Assembly: GCF_002102355.1 (NCBI RefSeq) | Contig: NZ_LQPT01000108.1 | Span: forward strand, 1 to 57,616 | Length of the DNA stretch: 57,616 nt | DNA from: Mycobacterium sherrisii | Lineage (GTDB): Bacteria > Actinomycetota > Actinomycetes > Mycobacteriales > Mycobacteriaceae | Direction of reading: 5' to 3' | The notes under the pieces: model-generated | Database searches by the model: none | Seen by the model: the letters and a program-made list of their open reading frames with translations, nothing else | What the model was told of the DNA's origin: nothing | Part shown: one piece after another, positions 9,293 to 18,016 of the stretch | Position numbering within the stretch: position 1 is the stretch's first letter | How the letters are laid out: every line of letters starts with the position of its first letter | Made by a program: the position numbers and the translations under genes

Positions 9293-10924
9293 ATGGACAG
9301 CACGATGCAGGACTTTCCGCTGACGATCACCGCGATCATGCGGCACGGCTGCGGCGTGCACGGCGCCCGGACCATCACCACCGCTACCGCCGACGGCTAC
9401 CGGCACACCACCTACCGCGAACTCGGGCAGCGGGCCGCGCAACTGGCGAACGCGCTGCGCGGCCTCGGCGTCACCGGCGACGAGCGGGTCGCGACGTTCA
9501 TGTGGAACAACGCCGAACACCTGGCGGCCTACCTCGCGGTGCCCTCGATGGGCGCGGTGCTGCACACCCTCAACATCCGGTTGTTCCCCGAGCAGATCGC
9601 CTTCATCGCCAACGAGGCCGAGGACCAGGTCGTGCTGGTCGACACGTCATTGGCCCAGCTGCTGGCGCCGGTTCTGGCCGAGCTGAAGACGGTGCACACG
9701 GTGATTGCCGTCGGCGAGGGCGACACGGCGGCGCTGCAGGAATCGGGCAAGACGGTCCTGCGCTACCGCGAGTTCCTCGAGGGCCAGCCGACCGACTTCG
9801 ACTGGCCACGCATCGACGAAACCTCCGCTGCCGCCATGTGTTACACCAGTGGAACCACCGGCAACCCCAAAGGTGTTGTCTACAGCCATCGTTCGACCTA
9901 CCTCCATGCCATGGCCGCGTGCAGCAGCAACGGCATCGGGATCGGGGCCTGCGACCGGGTGCTGTCGATCGTGCCGATGTTCCACGCCAACGCCTGGGGG
10001 TTGCCCTACGCCGCGGCGATGGCCGGCGCCGCCCAGGTGCTACCCGATTGCCACCTCGATGCGAGATCGCTGGTCGACATGATCGAGAAGTGGCGGCCCA
10101 CCCTGGCCGGCGCCGTGCCGACCATCTGGAACGACGTAATGCACTACCTGGAAAGGGATCCCGATCACGACATTTCGTCGCTGCGCCTGGTCGCCTGCGG
10201 TGGGTCGGCCGTTCCGGTGTCGATGATGCAGACCTTCGAGGACAAGTACGACGTCCAGATCCGGCAGCTGTGGGGCATGACCGAGACGTCGCCGTTGGCC
10301 ACCCTGGCCTGGCCACCGGTGGACACACCGCAGGATCGGCACTGGGCGATCCGCGGGACGCAGGGCCAACCGATCTGCGGTGTGGAGATGCGCATCGTCG
10401 CCGACGACGGCACCGTGCTGCCCAACGACGGTCAGGCCGTCGGCGAGGTGGAGGTCCGCGGGCCGTGGATCACCGGCGCGTACTACCGCGGGCACGATGC
10501 CGCGAAGTTCGATTCCGGCTGGTTACGCACCGGCGACGTGGGCCGCATCGACGAGCAGGGGTTCGTCACGTTGACCGACCGAGCCAAGGACGTCATCAAA
10601 TCCGGTGGCGAGTGGATCTCGTCGGTCGAGCTGGAGAACTGCCTGATCGGCCACCCCGAGGTCCTCAAGGCGGCGGTGGTCGGCGTGCCCGACGAGCGCT
10701 GGCAGGAACGACCACTGGCCGTCGTCGTCCGCAACGAAGGTGCCACGGTCAGCGCCGCCGAACTACGAAAATTCCTGTCCGACAAAGTCGTTCGATGGTG
10801 GCTTCCCGAACGGTGGGCCTTCGCCGACGAGGTTCCGCTGACCAGCGTGGGCAAGTACGACAAGAAAACCATCCGCGCCCGGTATGCCGACAACGCCTAC
10901 CAGGTCATCGAAGCGCGCGACTGA
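9293..10924 (+). CDS. fadD14: Fatty-acid-CoA/AMP ligase FadD14
   Basis: A 543-residue adenylate-forming enzyme, the same length I recall for FadD14 (Rv1058). It has the AMP-binding P-loop YTSGTTGNPKGV near residue 184, LWGMTETSP (A5-type motif), GWLRTGDVG and TDRAKDVIKSGGEWIS (hinge region). The C-terminal catalytic lysine is in SVGKYDKKTI. Expected reaction: a medium- or long-chain acid plus CoA and ATP gives acyl-CoA, feeding beta-oxidation. The start is the ATG at 9293. The intergenic 124 bp upstream shows no strong motif. Rv1059 and Rv1060, which follow fadD14 in M. tuberculosis, are absent here. Confidence 0.92.
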   Translation: MDSTMQDFPLTITAIMRHGCGVHGARTITTATADGYRHTTYRELGQRAAQLANALRGLGVTGDERVATFMWNNAEHLAAYLAVPSMGAVLHTLNIRLFPEQIAFIANEAEDQVVLVDTSLAQLLAPVLAELKTVHTVIAVGEGDTAALQESGKTVLRYREFLEGQPTDFDWPRIDETSAAAMCYTSGTTGNPKGVVYSHRSTYLHAMAACSSNGIGIGACDRVLSIVPMFHANAWGLPYAAAMAGAAQVLPDCHLDARSLVDMIEKWRPTLAGAVPTIWNDVMHYLERDPDHDISSLRLVACGGSAVPVSMMQTFEDKYDVQIRQLWGMTETSPLATLAWPPVDTPQDRHWAIRGTQGQPICGVEMRIVADDGTVLPNDGQAVGEVEVRGPWITGAYYRGHDAAKFDSGWLRTGDVGRIDEQGFVTLTDRAKDVIKSGGEWISSVELENCLIGHPEVLKAAVVGVPDERWQERPLAVVVRNEGATVSAAELRKFLSDKVVRWWLPERWAFADEVPLTSVGKYDKKTIRARYADNAYQVIEARD

Positions 10925-10958
10925 AAAGGGGGGGGCGCTGAGCGGTCGGCGCATTCGG

Positions 10959-10964
10959 TACGGT
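10959..10964 (+). promoter_or_regulatory. Probable -10 of a leaderless promoter
   Basis: TACGGT ends 7 bases before the ATG at 10972 and there is no ribosome site, so the transcript probably starts at the A of the ATG. A run of eight G (10928-10935) lies just upstream of where a -35 would be. Confidence 0.55.
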
Positions 10965-10971
10965 CGAGCCC

Positions 10972-11853
10972 ATGTGTCGACTCTTTGGCCTGCACGCCGG
11001 GACGCACGCCTGCACCGCGACTTTCTGGCTGCTGGACGCGCCCGACAGCCTGTCCGAACAGAGTCGGCGCAACCCGGACGGCACCGGTCTGGGGGTATTC
11101 GACGCCGACGGCCGGCCGCAGCTGTACAAGGAACCGATCGCCGCGTGGCAGGACGGCGACTTCGCGACCGAGGCGCACCGCACCACCGGCACGACGTTCG
11201 TGGCCCACGTGCGCTACGCGACGACAGGGGCGCTCGACATCCGCAACACCCACCCGTTTCTGCAGGACAGCCGGATCTTCGCGCACAACGGCGTGCTCGA
11301 GGGACTCGATGTCCTCGACGCGCGGCTGCGCGAAATCGGCACCGACGACTTGGTTTTGGGGCAGACGGACTCCGAGCGGGTGTTCGCATTGATCACCGGT
11401 TCGATTCGCGCCGCGGGTGGTGACGTCTCGGTGGGCATCACCGAGGCGATGACCTGGCTGGCGGCCAACGTGCCGATCTATGCGGTCAACGTGTTGCTGA
11501 GCACCGCCACGGACATCTGGGCGCTGCGCTATCCCGCCACCCATCAGCTGTGTCTGCTGGATCGGAGCACCGCCGGGTCCGACCCGCAATTCGATCTGCG
11601 TACCAAGCGAATTCACGCGCAGTCCGACGCGCTGTGCGACCGCCCGTCGGTGGTGTTGGCCACCGAACCGATGAACGACGACCCACGCTGGCGGTTGCTG
11701 CACCCCGGTGAACTGGTGCACATCGACGGTGACCTGCAGATCAACCGCACCATGATCCTGCCGGACCCGCCCCGGCACCTGTTGCGCCGCGAGGATTTGA
11801 GCGTCCCCGTCGAAGATGCGCAGCACGCGCTGCCGAACACCCGGAAGCTGTGA
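10972..11853 (+). CDS. Class II glutamine amidotransferase (Rv1061-like)
   Basis: A 293-residue protein beginning MCRLFGLHAG. Cys2 becomes the N-terminal nucleophile after Met removal, the hallmark of Ntn-type class II amidotransferases. THPFLQDSRIFAHNGVLEG supplies the glutamine-pocket Asn-Gly, and FVAHVRYATTG the conserved Arg. It resembles the YafJ/EgtC-like group, not glutamine PRPP amidotransferase. The partner substrate is unknown. The next gene, a patatin-like protein, starts 1 bp after the stop, so the two are translationally coupled. Confidence 0.88.
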   Translation: MCRLFGLHAGTHACTATFWLLDAPDSLSEQSRRNPDGTGLGVFDADGRPQLYKEPIAAWQDGDFATEAHRTTGTTFVAHVRYATTGALDIRNTHPFLQDSRIFAHNGVLEGLDVLDARLREIGTDDLVLGQTDSERVFALITGSIRAAGGDVSVGITEAMTWLAANVPIYAVNVLLSTATDIWALRYPATHQLCLLDRSTAGSDPQFDLRTKRIHAQSDALCDRPSVVLATEPMNDDPRWRLLHPGELVHIDGDLQINRTMILPDPPRHLLRREDLSVPVEDAQHALPNTRKL

Positions 11854-11854
11854 C

Positions 11855-12724
11855 GTGCCAACCAATCGCGCGCTCGTGTTGGCCGGCGGGGGAATAGCCG
11901 GAATTGCCTGGGAGACAGGCATTTTGCGGGGAATCGCGGACGAGTCGCCCGTCGCGGCACGGCTGCTGCTGGACTCCGACGTGCTGATCGGAACGTCGGC
12001 GGGTTCGGCGGTCGCCGCACAGCTCGGCAGCGGCAGCACCCTGGCGGCGCTCTTCGATGCGCAGGTGGGGAAGACCTCGAGTGAAATCGATTCCGGCGGC
12101 GACGTCGAGACCATCACCGAACTGTTTCTGGCCGCCCTGGGCGAACCGTACGACGACTCGCAACCCCGGACGCGCCAGCAATTGCAGCGCATCGGGGCGG
12201 TCGCACTGGGCGCCCACACCGTCCCGGAGGCGGTGCGCCGACGGGTGATCGAGGACCGGTTGCCGTCCCACGACTGGCCGACGCGCGCCTTGCGCGTCAC
12301 CGCAGTCGACACGGACACCGGGGAATTGGTGGTCTTCGATGCCGCATCCGGGGTTTCGCTTGTCGATGCGGTGGCGGCCAGTTGCGCGGTGCCGGGTGCG
12401 TGGCCGCCGGTGACGATCGGCGGCCGGCGGTACATGGACGGCGGGGTGGCCAGCTCGGTCAACCTGGCGGTCGCGCGGGACTGCGACGCGGCCGTCGTGC
12501 TGGTGCCCTCGGCGCCCGACGCTCCGTCGCCCTTCGGGGACGGGCCGGCCGCCGAGATCGCGGCGTTTCAGGGCCCGGCATTGGCCGTGTTCGCCGACAG
12601 CGGTTCGCTGAAGGCGTTCGGCCCCAACCCGTTAGACCCGAGCTGCCGGATCGGCTCGGCCGAAGCCGGCCGCGAGCAAGGCCGCCGCGAGGCACCGGCC
12701 GTGGCCCGGTTCTTGGGCGTCTGA
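11855..12724 (+). CDS. Patatin-like phospholipase (Rv1062-like)
   Basis: A 289-residue serine lipase-like protein. The oxyanion loop is LAGGGIAGIAWETG, the nucleophile elbow GTSAGSAVA and the aspartate in YMDGGVASSVN, completing the Ser-Asp dyad of patatins. The start is the GTG at 11855, one base after the stop of the amidotransferase gene; a longer frame to 11816 would overlap that gene. It ends exactly one base before the stop of the opposite-strand patatin gene. Known: patatins cleave acyl groups from phospholipids and other lipids. The substrate is unknown. No signal peptide, so probably cytosolic or membrane-peripheral. Confidence 0.88.
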   Translation: MPTNRALVLAGGGIAGIAWETGILRGIADESPVAARLLLDSDVLIGTSAGSAVAAQLGSGSTLAALFDAQVGKTSSEIDSGGDVETITELFLAALGEPYDDSQPRTRQQLQRIGAVALGAHTVPEAVRRRVIEDRLPSHDWPTRALRVTAVDTDTGELVVFDAASGVSLVDAVAASCAVPGAWPPVTIGGRRYMDGGVASSVNLAVARDCDAAVVLVPSAPDAPSPFGDGPAAEIAAFQGPALAVFADSGSLKAFGPNPLDPSCRIGSAEAGREQGRREAPAVARFLGV

Positions 12725-13783
12725 TCAGCCTTCGACCGCCGGCGACACGGAATGCTCGGTCGGATCCTGGGTCGGGGCCTCTAGTGCGGCCAGCGCCCGG
12801 TCGGCCAGCACCCGCCCGATCTCGATCACCTCTGCCGCCCGGTGGAAATCCAGGCTCCGGCACGTCGAGCGCGGCACTTCGATCAACAGATCCGGCGGGT
12901 AGGCGGACAGCATGTGACGCGTGAGGGCGGACTGGGCGATGTCGAATGCCCGGTACATCACCTCGAAGCTGCCCAGCTTGGGAACCCCCAGCGCCTCGTC
13001 GACCGCACCGTCTTGCCCCGACTGCTCCTCCGACCAGGTGTCAGACCAGGTGTCGGCGCCGAACCTGGTCAACACCGCGCGCGCGGTCGGCCGGTCGAGA
13101 AGCGAGCGCACCGCCGAGGTGTCGAGCAGCGCGGACGTGCTGCGCACCATGCGGTTGAGGAAGTCGGCGGTGGCGCCGGGTTCCGGCTCGCGCTTGGCGA
13201 TCACCTCGCTCCCGCTGACTCCCACGGCGATCGTCAGATCGGCGGGTACCGCGGCGAGCGGGGCCATCGGCAACGGGTCCAGGATGCCGCCGTCGGCGAG
13301 CAGGCGGCCACCGATCTCGTGCGGGGCGATCACCCCGGGAATCGCGATGGACGCCCGGATCGCCTCGTCCAGGGGGCCGTGCTGAAACCACACCGACTTA
13401 CCGGCCAGCAGATCGGTTGCCACTGCGGTGTAGGGGATGGGCAGTTCCTCGATGGTGACCTCGCCGAGGATGTCGCGCACCGCCTCCAGGATCTTCTCGG
13501 CGCGCATCACCCCCGCCGCGGTGATCGACGGGTCAAGCAGCCGCAGGATGGTCCGTTGCGTCAGCGACTTGGCCCAGTCGGCGAACTCGTCGAGCCGTCC
13601 GGCCGCCTGCAGGCCCCCGATCATCGCCCCCATCGACGAGCCGGTGATCCCCACGATCTCGAAACCGTGGGCGCGCAGCGCCTCGATCACGCCGATGTGC
13701 GCGTAGCCCCGGGCGCCGCCGCTCCCGAGTGCCAGCGCCACCCGGGTCGGTGCGGAGCGACGCGCAACGGGTTCGCCGGACAC
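12725..13783 (-). CDS. Patatin-like phospholipase (Rv1063c-like)
   Basis: A 352-residue patatin from the GTG at 13783. A GTG at 13891 would give 388 residues and a slight overlap with the lpqV stop. The extra 36 residues are low-complexity, so I prefer the shorter form. Motifs are LALGSGGARGYAHIGV (oxyanion hole), GITGSSMGAMIGG (nucleophile serine) and LLADGGILDPLP (catalytic Asp). This is the RssA/YchK-type single-domain patatin. It faces the Rv1062-like gene tail to tail with no gap. The two proteins are clearly different subfamilies and not a recent duplication. Confidence 0.87.
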   Translation of the reverse strand: MSGEPVARRSAPTRVALALGSGGARGYAHIGVIEALRAHGFEIVGITGSSMGAMIGGLQAAGRLDEFADWAKSLTQRTILRLLDPSITAAGVMRAEKILEAVRDILGEVTIEELPIPYTAVATDLLAGKSVWFQHGPLDEAIRASIAIPGVIAPHEIGGRLLADGGILDPLPMAPLAAVPADLTIAVGVSGSEVIAKREPEPGATADFLNRMVRSTSALLDTSAVRSLLDRPTARAVLTRFGADTWSDTWSEEQSGQDGAVDEALGVPKLGSFEVMYRAFDIAQSALTRHMLSAYPPDLLIEVPRSTCRSLDFHRAAEVIEIGRVLADRALAALEAPTQDPTEHSVSPAVEG

Positions 13784-13881
13784 CCCTACATTTTGCGGGG
13801 CGACCCGGGTCCGCGCCGCCGGGGTGGCAGTTTTTTCACCCGTGATCGCAATTGCGGCGGGCTGAGAAACCGGTGCGGACG

Positions 13882-14337
13882 TTAATCGCACTCGTTGTCA
13901 GCGGCCGCGCGTACGGCGGTGATGACCGCCGCCTGCCGCGCCGGCGTCAGGTCCGGCCACCGGATGTTCCAGGTGCCCGTCGTGCTCGTCGTCGTGGTCT
14001 GCAGCATCGCCAGGTACGGCTCGAACAGCGATTCACCCGGCCGGGGATGAGCGTCCATCCACACCTTCGCGGCGTGGCAGGCCTGGTAGTACTCCTCCTC
14101 GGTCGACTCCGCGGGGACGTCGACCCGGGTGGTGACGCCGGCCGGGGACAGGCCGATCGCGCCCGACGGGGGCGCGGCGCGGCCGGTCGGGACCGTCGAC
14201 GTACGCGCCGGTGACGAGCTGGTTTTGCCGCCGGGCTCGCCGCCGGACGCACAGCCCGCGATCCCGGGCGACACCGCAAAAGCTGCCGCCATTACCACCC
14301 AGCCCCACCGCAGGGGGCGATCACCGCGCCACCACAC
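13882..14337 (-). CDS. lpqV: Lipoprotein LpqV
   Basis: A 151-residue lipoprotein from the GTG at 14337 (a GTG at 14358 is possible). The N-terminus WWRGDRPLRWGW is positively charged. A hydrophobic stretch follows, then the lipobox GIAGC with the lipidated Cys near residue 28. The mature region has a Ser/Thr/Pro-rich linker and then EEEYYQACHAAKVWMDAHP and ITAVRAAADNECD. Two cysteines in this domain may form a disulfide. It matches LpqV (Rv1064c) in position and motifs. Function unknown; located at the outer face of the plasma membrane. Confidence 0.87.
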   Translation of the reverse strand: MWWRGDRPLRWGWVVMAAAFAVSPGIAGCASGGEPGGKTSSSPARTSTVPTGRAAPPSGAIGLSPAGVTTRVDVPAESTEEEYYQACHAAKVWMDAHPRPGESLFEPYLAMLQTTTTSTTGTWNIRWPDLTPARQAAVITAVRAAADNECD

Positions 14338-14451
14338 AGCCCTCAATCTATGCAACACTGGCGGCCGTGACGGAGCTCTTCGGATTTTGCGAGTGTTGTC
14401 GGCCCTGACGCGCCGCTGCTTGTCCGACCCGTTTCCTTGGAGCTTTTCCAC

Positions 14452-15051
14452 ATGTCTTTCCCAGTCGCCCGCTCGGTCGTGTTGCGCCCACCCACGTCCG
14501 GGTCGCCCCCGGCCGGTCCCACGGCGTTGCGCGTCCCGGACCTGCTCCATGCCACCGACCAGGCCGCCGACGACGTGCTCAGCGGCCGCTGCGACCAACT
14601 GCTGCCCGCCGGCGGCGTACCGCAGTCGCGGCGCTGGTTCACCCGCATCCACGGCGACGACGAGCTGGACGTTTGGTTGATCAGCTGGGTGCCCGGCCAC
14701 GCCACCGAGCTGCACGACCACGGCGGCTCGCTGGGTGCGCTGACCGTCGTGTCCGGATCGCTCAACGAATTCCGTTGGGACGGAAGCAAATTGCGGCGCC
14801 GTCGGCTTGACGCCGGGGACCAGGCCGGGTTTCCGCTGGGCTGGGTGCACGACGTGGTGTGGGCGCCCCGGCCCGTCCCCAGGGCGCTGCCCGGATCCGC
14901 GCCGACGATCGCGGCGCCGGTGACGCCGACGCTGAGCGTGCACGCCTACTCGCCGCCGCTGAGCGCGATGTCGTATTACGAAGTCACCGACCGCAACCGG
15001 CTGCGCCGCCGGCGCACCGAGCTGACCGACCAACCGGAGGGGTCACGATGA
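14452..15051 (+). CDS. Cysteine dioxygenase-like cupin (Rv1065-like)
   Basis: A 199-residue cupin. ATELHDHGGSLGAL gives two metal-binding histidines. A third is in LSVHAYSPPL, the arrangement of thiol dioxygenases. WYR-like residues appear as SRRWFTRIHG. Expected activity: iron-dependent oxidation of cysteine or a related thiol to the sulfinate; the exact thiol is not known. The start is the ATG at 14452 with TTGGAG about 9 bases upstream; an in-frame TTG at 14437 lies inside that ribosome site. The stop overlaps the start of a rhodanese gene by 4 bases (ATGA). Such a pair suggests joint sulfur handling. Confidence 0.87.
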   Translation: MSFPVARSVVLRPPTSGSPPAGPTALRVPDLLHATDQAADDVLSGRCDQLLPAGGVPQSRRWFTRIHGDDELDVWLISWVPGHATELHDHGGSLGALTVVSGSLNEFRWDGSKLRRRRLDAGDQAGFPLGWVHDVVWAPRPVPRALPGSAPTIAAPVTPTLSVHAYSPPLSAMSYYEVTDRNRLRRRRTELTDQPEGSR

Positions 15052-15539
15052 GCCGTATCGACGTCGTCTTGCGGTCGGCCCGGCGCCGTCTGCGTCGGCT
15101 GCCGGCCACCGAGGTACCCGACGCGCTGCGGCGCGGGGCGGTGCTCGTCGACATTCGGCCGCAAGCCCAGCGAACCAGCGCGGGCGAGGTGCCGGGCGCG
15201 CTGGTCATCGAGCGCAACGTCCTGGAATGGCGCTGCGACCCGACCAGCGATGCGCGGCTGCCGCAGGCCGTCGGCGACGACGTCGAATGGGTGATCCTGT
15301 GCTCGGAGGGCTATACCTCGAGCCTGGCCGCCGCGGCGCTGTTGGACATCGGGCTGTACCGCGCCACCGACGTCGTCGGCGGCTATCGGGCGCTGGCCGA
15401 TGCCGGCGTGCTCACCGAGCTGGCCGGGCTCAGTCAGTCATTGGCATGGAGCAGCGGCCGCAGCCGCGCGGTCTTGTCCGGCGTCCAGCCCGGCGGCGAC
15501 AACACCGCGGCCCAGCCGTCGGCCACGTCGGCGACATAG
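15048..15539 (+). CDS. Rhodanese-like protein (Rv1066-like)
   Basis: A 163-residue single rhodanese domain: GAVLVDIRPQAQRTSAGEVP (CH2A), active-site loop WVILCSEGYTSSLAA with the catalytic cysteine, and DVVGGYRALADAG. It probably transfers sulfane sulfur. It is coupled to the preceding cysteine dioxygenase gene by an ATGA overlap, with GGAGG upstream. The last 35 or so residues do not look like rhodanese and are encoded antisense to the end of the Rv1069c-like gene, a 106 bp tail-to-tail overlap. I recall the M. tuberculosis protein as about 131 residues. The extra tail may be read-through into non-domain sequence. Confidence 0.85.
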   Translation: MSRIDVVLRSARRRLRRLPATEVPDALRRGAVLVDIRPQAQRTSAGEVPGALVIERNVLEWRCDPTSDARLPQAVGDDVEWVILCSEGYTSSLAAAALLDIGLYRATDVVGGYRALADAGVLTELAGLSQSLAWSSGRSRAVLSGVQPGGDNTAAQPSATSAT

Positions 15540-17191
15540 CGGTGGCCGTGCCCGTCGGGCACATCCACGGCCACGGCCATGTCCGCGGACACTTGCAAGA
15601 ACGTCACCACCGGAATCCACCGCGTCTGCGGCAGTACGTCATAGCCGCGCCGTTCGCGCAGCCAGTCCGGCTTGGCGAACAGCAGATCCGGCGTCCACCA
15701 GGCAATGGGGTCGGAGGCGTGCTGCAGATACACCACCCGCGGTGTCCCCCACGGCTTATTGGGGCGATCCAAATTGCTTGGGCGAGCGACGAATCGGGCA
15801 TTGCGGCCGTCGTTGTAGATGGGCAGCCACTCCGGTGACCCGGCGTCGCGGGTGGAGGTCAGGTCCTTCCAGATCGTGTTGTTGAACGTCGGTCCGCTGA
15901 ACAGCGCCCCGTCGGTGCGGGCCAACACGTTGTTCAGGCTCATGAACGGCGCCTCGCCGCCGAAGGACCCCAGGCTTTCGCCGAACACGACGAGCTTGGG
16001 CCGCTGCGCCTCGGGCAGTTGCCGGATCAAGCTGTCGACGGCCTCGAACAGCGCCTGCCCCGCGTGCCGAGCGTTCTCCTTGTCCACCAGGAAGGACAGC
16101 CAACTCGGCAGGAACGAGTACTGCATGCTCACGATCGCGGTGTTGCCGTTGTACATGTATTCCAGCGCCGAGGCTTCGGCTTCGTTGATCCAGCCGGTTC
16201 CGGTGGTGGTGGCCACCGCCACGACGGCGCGCTGCAGTCCGCCGGCCCGCTGCAGTTCGCGCGCGGCCAGCTCGGCGGTCGCGGTGATGCCGTCCGCGGA
16301 ATTCAGTCCGGCGTAGGCGCGGATCGGTTGGGTGGCGGGCACGCCGTTGAAGCGCGTGAGGTCCCCGATTTTTGGGCCGCCGTTGACGAAGATGCGGCCC
16401 TGGTGGCCCAGGGATTCCCACGACACCAGCGATTGCGGGCCGCCGGATTGCAGCGGCGTCGTCGGCGGGCGGGTATCCGGGTTCATCTCGTTGTTGACCG
16501 CGGCGAACGTGCTGTTCATCGTGCGCATCGCGAACTTGATGACCACACCGTTGAGCAGGGTGATGGTCAGCACGACCAGCAGGACCACCACGACGGTGGC
16601 CGAGACCCGGAACGGTGCGATCCGATCCAGTTGCCGCACAAGGAAACTGAACAGGATGCGGATGGCCTGGCCGATCTCGACGATGGTGAACAGCACGATG
16701 ATCGACAGCCCCGCGGCGATCGGGTAGTCGTACCACTTCAGGTGTTCGACGCCCATCAGGTCGCGTACGTCGTCCTGCCAGACGTGGAACCAGATCGCCA
16801 TCAGCACCATGCCGATCGCCCCGACCGGCACCAGCACCTTCCACGCCCAGCGCGGCGGCGGCGGGCTGGACTCCTTGGAGCGCATGTACCGGACCAGCCA
16901 GACGGCGAAAACGCCCAGCCCGTAGCCGATGGCACCGGAGATCCCGCTGACCAGGCCCTGAAACAGCGCGCCGCGCGGCAGCAGTGACGGCGTCAGCGAA
17001 AACCAGATGAAGATCAGGCCGACCGTGGTGCCGGTGAACGTGTAGTGGCGAACCCAAAACGGCTTGGTGGCAATGTCATTCGCGTCCGCGGCCTGATCGG
17101 CGGTGAGGATGTCCGGGGCCGCTTCGGCTCTGGTCGCCACGCCGACGTCTGCGTCGTCGTGCGTGCCGGTCGCCGAACCCGCCTCGGTCAC
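15434..17191 (-). CDS. Membrane-anchored alpha/beta-hydrolase (Rv1069c-like)
   Basis: A 585-residue protein (about 587 in M. tuberculosis, from memory). After a 45-residue soluble start come four or more membrane helices up to about residue 230 (for example FTGTTVGLIFIWFSLTPSLL and VVVVLLVVLTITLLNGVVI). A cytosolic or periplasmic alpha/beta-hydrolase-like domain follows, with VVFGESLGSFGG as nucleophile elbow. This is the PF15420/PF10081-type architecture; function unknown. GTG start 9 bp after the echA8 stop, so it is the third gene of the echA9-echA8 operon. That suggests a link to acyl-chain metabolism, by context only. Confidence 0.88.
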   Translation of the reverse strand: MTEAGSATGTHDDADVGVATRAEAAPDILTADQAADANDIATKPFWVRHYTFTGTTVGLIFIWFSLTPSLLPRGALFQGLVSGISGAIGYGLGVFAVWLVRYMRSKESSPPPPRWAWKVLVPVGAIGMVLMAIWFHVWQDDVRDLMGVEHLKWYDYPIAAGLSIIVLFTIVEIGQAIRILFSFLVRQLDRIAPFRVSATVVVVLLVVLTITLLNGVVIKFAMRTMNSTFAAVNNEMNPDTRPPTTPLQSGGPQSLVSWESLGHQGRIFVNGGPKIGDLTRFNGVPATQPIRAYAGLNSADGITATAELAARELQRAGGLQRAVVAVATTTGTGWINEAEASALEYMYNGNTAIVSMQYSFLPSWLSFLVDKENARHAGQALFEAVDSLIRQLPEAQRPKLVVFGESLGSFGGEAPFMSLNNVLARTDGALFSGPTFNNTIWKDLTSTRDAGSPEWLPIYNDGRNARFVARPSNLDRPNKPWGTPRVVYLQHASDPIAWWTPDLLFAKPDWLRERRGYDVLPQTRWIPVVTFLQVSADMAVAVDVPDGHGHRYVADVADGWAAVLSPPGWTPDKTARLRPLLHAND

Positions 17192-17200
17192 GGAAGTAGT

Positions 17201-18004
17201 TTAGCGGTGGGTGAAATCGGGGGCGCGCTTCTCGATGAATGCCGCCATGCCCTCGGACTGGTCGGCGGTCGCGAAAGTCGAATGGAACAGCCGACGTTCG
17301 TAGAGCAGCCCTTCGGCCAGGGTCGATTCGAAGGCGCGGTTGACGGCTTCTTTGGCCATCCGGGCCGCCGACAGCGACATCTGCGAAATCGTGGTGGCGA
17401 CGGCTTTCGCCTCGGTCAGCAGGTCGTCGGCGGGCACCACTCGCGAAACCAGGCCGCTGCGTTCGGCTTCCTCGGCGCCGATGGTGCGACCGGTCAAAAT
17501 CAGGTCCATCGCTTTGGCCTTGCCGATCGCCCGGGTGAGCCGCTGCGAACCGCCCATTCCCGGCAGCACCCCGAGTTTGATCTCGGGCTGGCCGAACTTC
17601 GCGGTGTCGGCCGCGATCAGCAGGTCGCACATCATCGCGAGCTCGCAGCCCCCGCCGAGCGCGTAGCCGGCGACGGCGGCGATGGTCGGGGTGCGGACCT
17701 GCGCCAACTTGTTCCAGGCGCCGAAGAAGTCGGCGGCGAACGCATCGGCAAACGTCAGTCCCGCCATCTCCTTGATGTCGGCCCCGGCGGCAAATGCCTT
17801 GGCCGAGCCGGTGATGATGATCGCCCCGATTCCCGGGTCCCGATCGAATTTTGTCGCCGCACTGGTGACTTCGTCCATCACCTGGCTGTTGAGTGCGTTG
17901 AGCGCCTGCGGTCGGTTAAGGGTGATGATGCCGACCCGCGCATGGCGCTCGACCAGAATGGTTTCGTAGCTTTCGGAGCTTGTCTCGCTGCTTGTCTGGC
18001 TCAC
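17201..18004 (-). CDS. echA8: Enoyl-CoA hydratase EchA8
   Basis: A 267-residue crotonase. [10 protein letters not shown] gives the oxyanion loop. [14 protein letters not shown] carries the first catalytic glutamate and [17 protein letters not shown] the second, so both Glu of active hydratases are present. It hydrates trans-2-enoyl-CoA in beta-oxidation. The N-terminus is about 10 residues longer than I recall for M. tuberculosis and is Ser/Thr-rich. It starts 12 bp after the echA9 stop. Operon order is echA9, echA8, Rv1069c-like. Confidence 0.93.
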   Translation of the reverse strand: MSQTSSETSSESYETILVERHARVGIITLNRPQALNALNSQVMDEVTSAATKFDRDPGIGAIIITGSAKAFAAGADIKEMAGLTFADAFAADFFGAWNKLAQVRTPTIAAVAGYALGGGCELAMMCDLLIAADTAKFGQPEIKLGVLPGMGGSQRLTRAIGKAKAMDLILTGRTIGAEEAERSGLVSRVVPADDLLTEAKAVATTISQMSLSAARMAKEAVNRAFESTLAEGLLYERRLFHSTFATADQSEGMAAFIEKRAPDFTHR

Positions 18005-18016
18005 CGAACCGCCTTT

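Noticed and set aside
14437-14451. TTG start for the cysteine dioxygenase-like gene
   Set aside because: The TTG is part of the TTGGAG ribosome site that serves the ATG at 14452.
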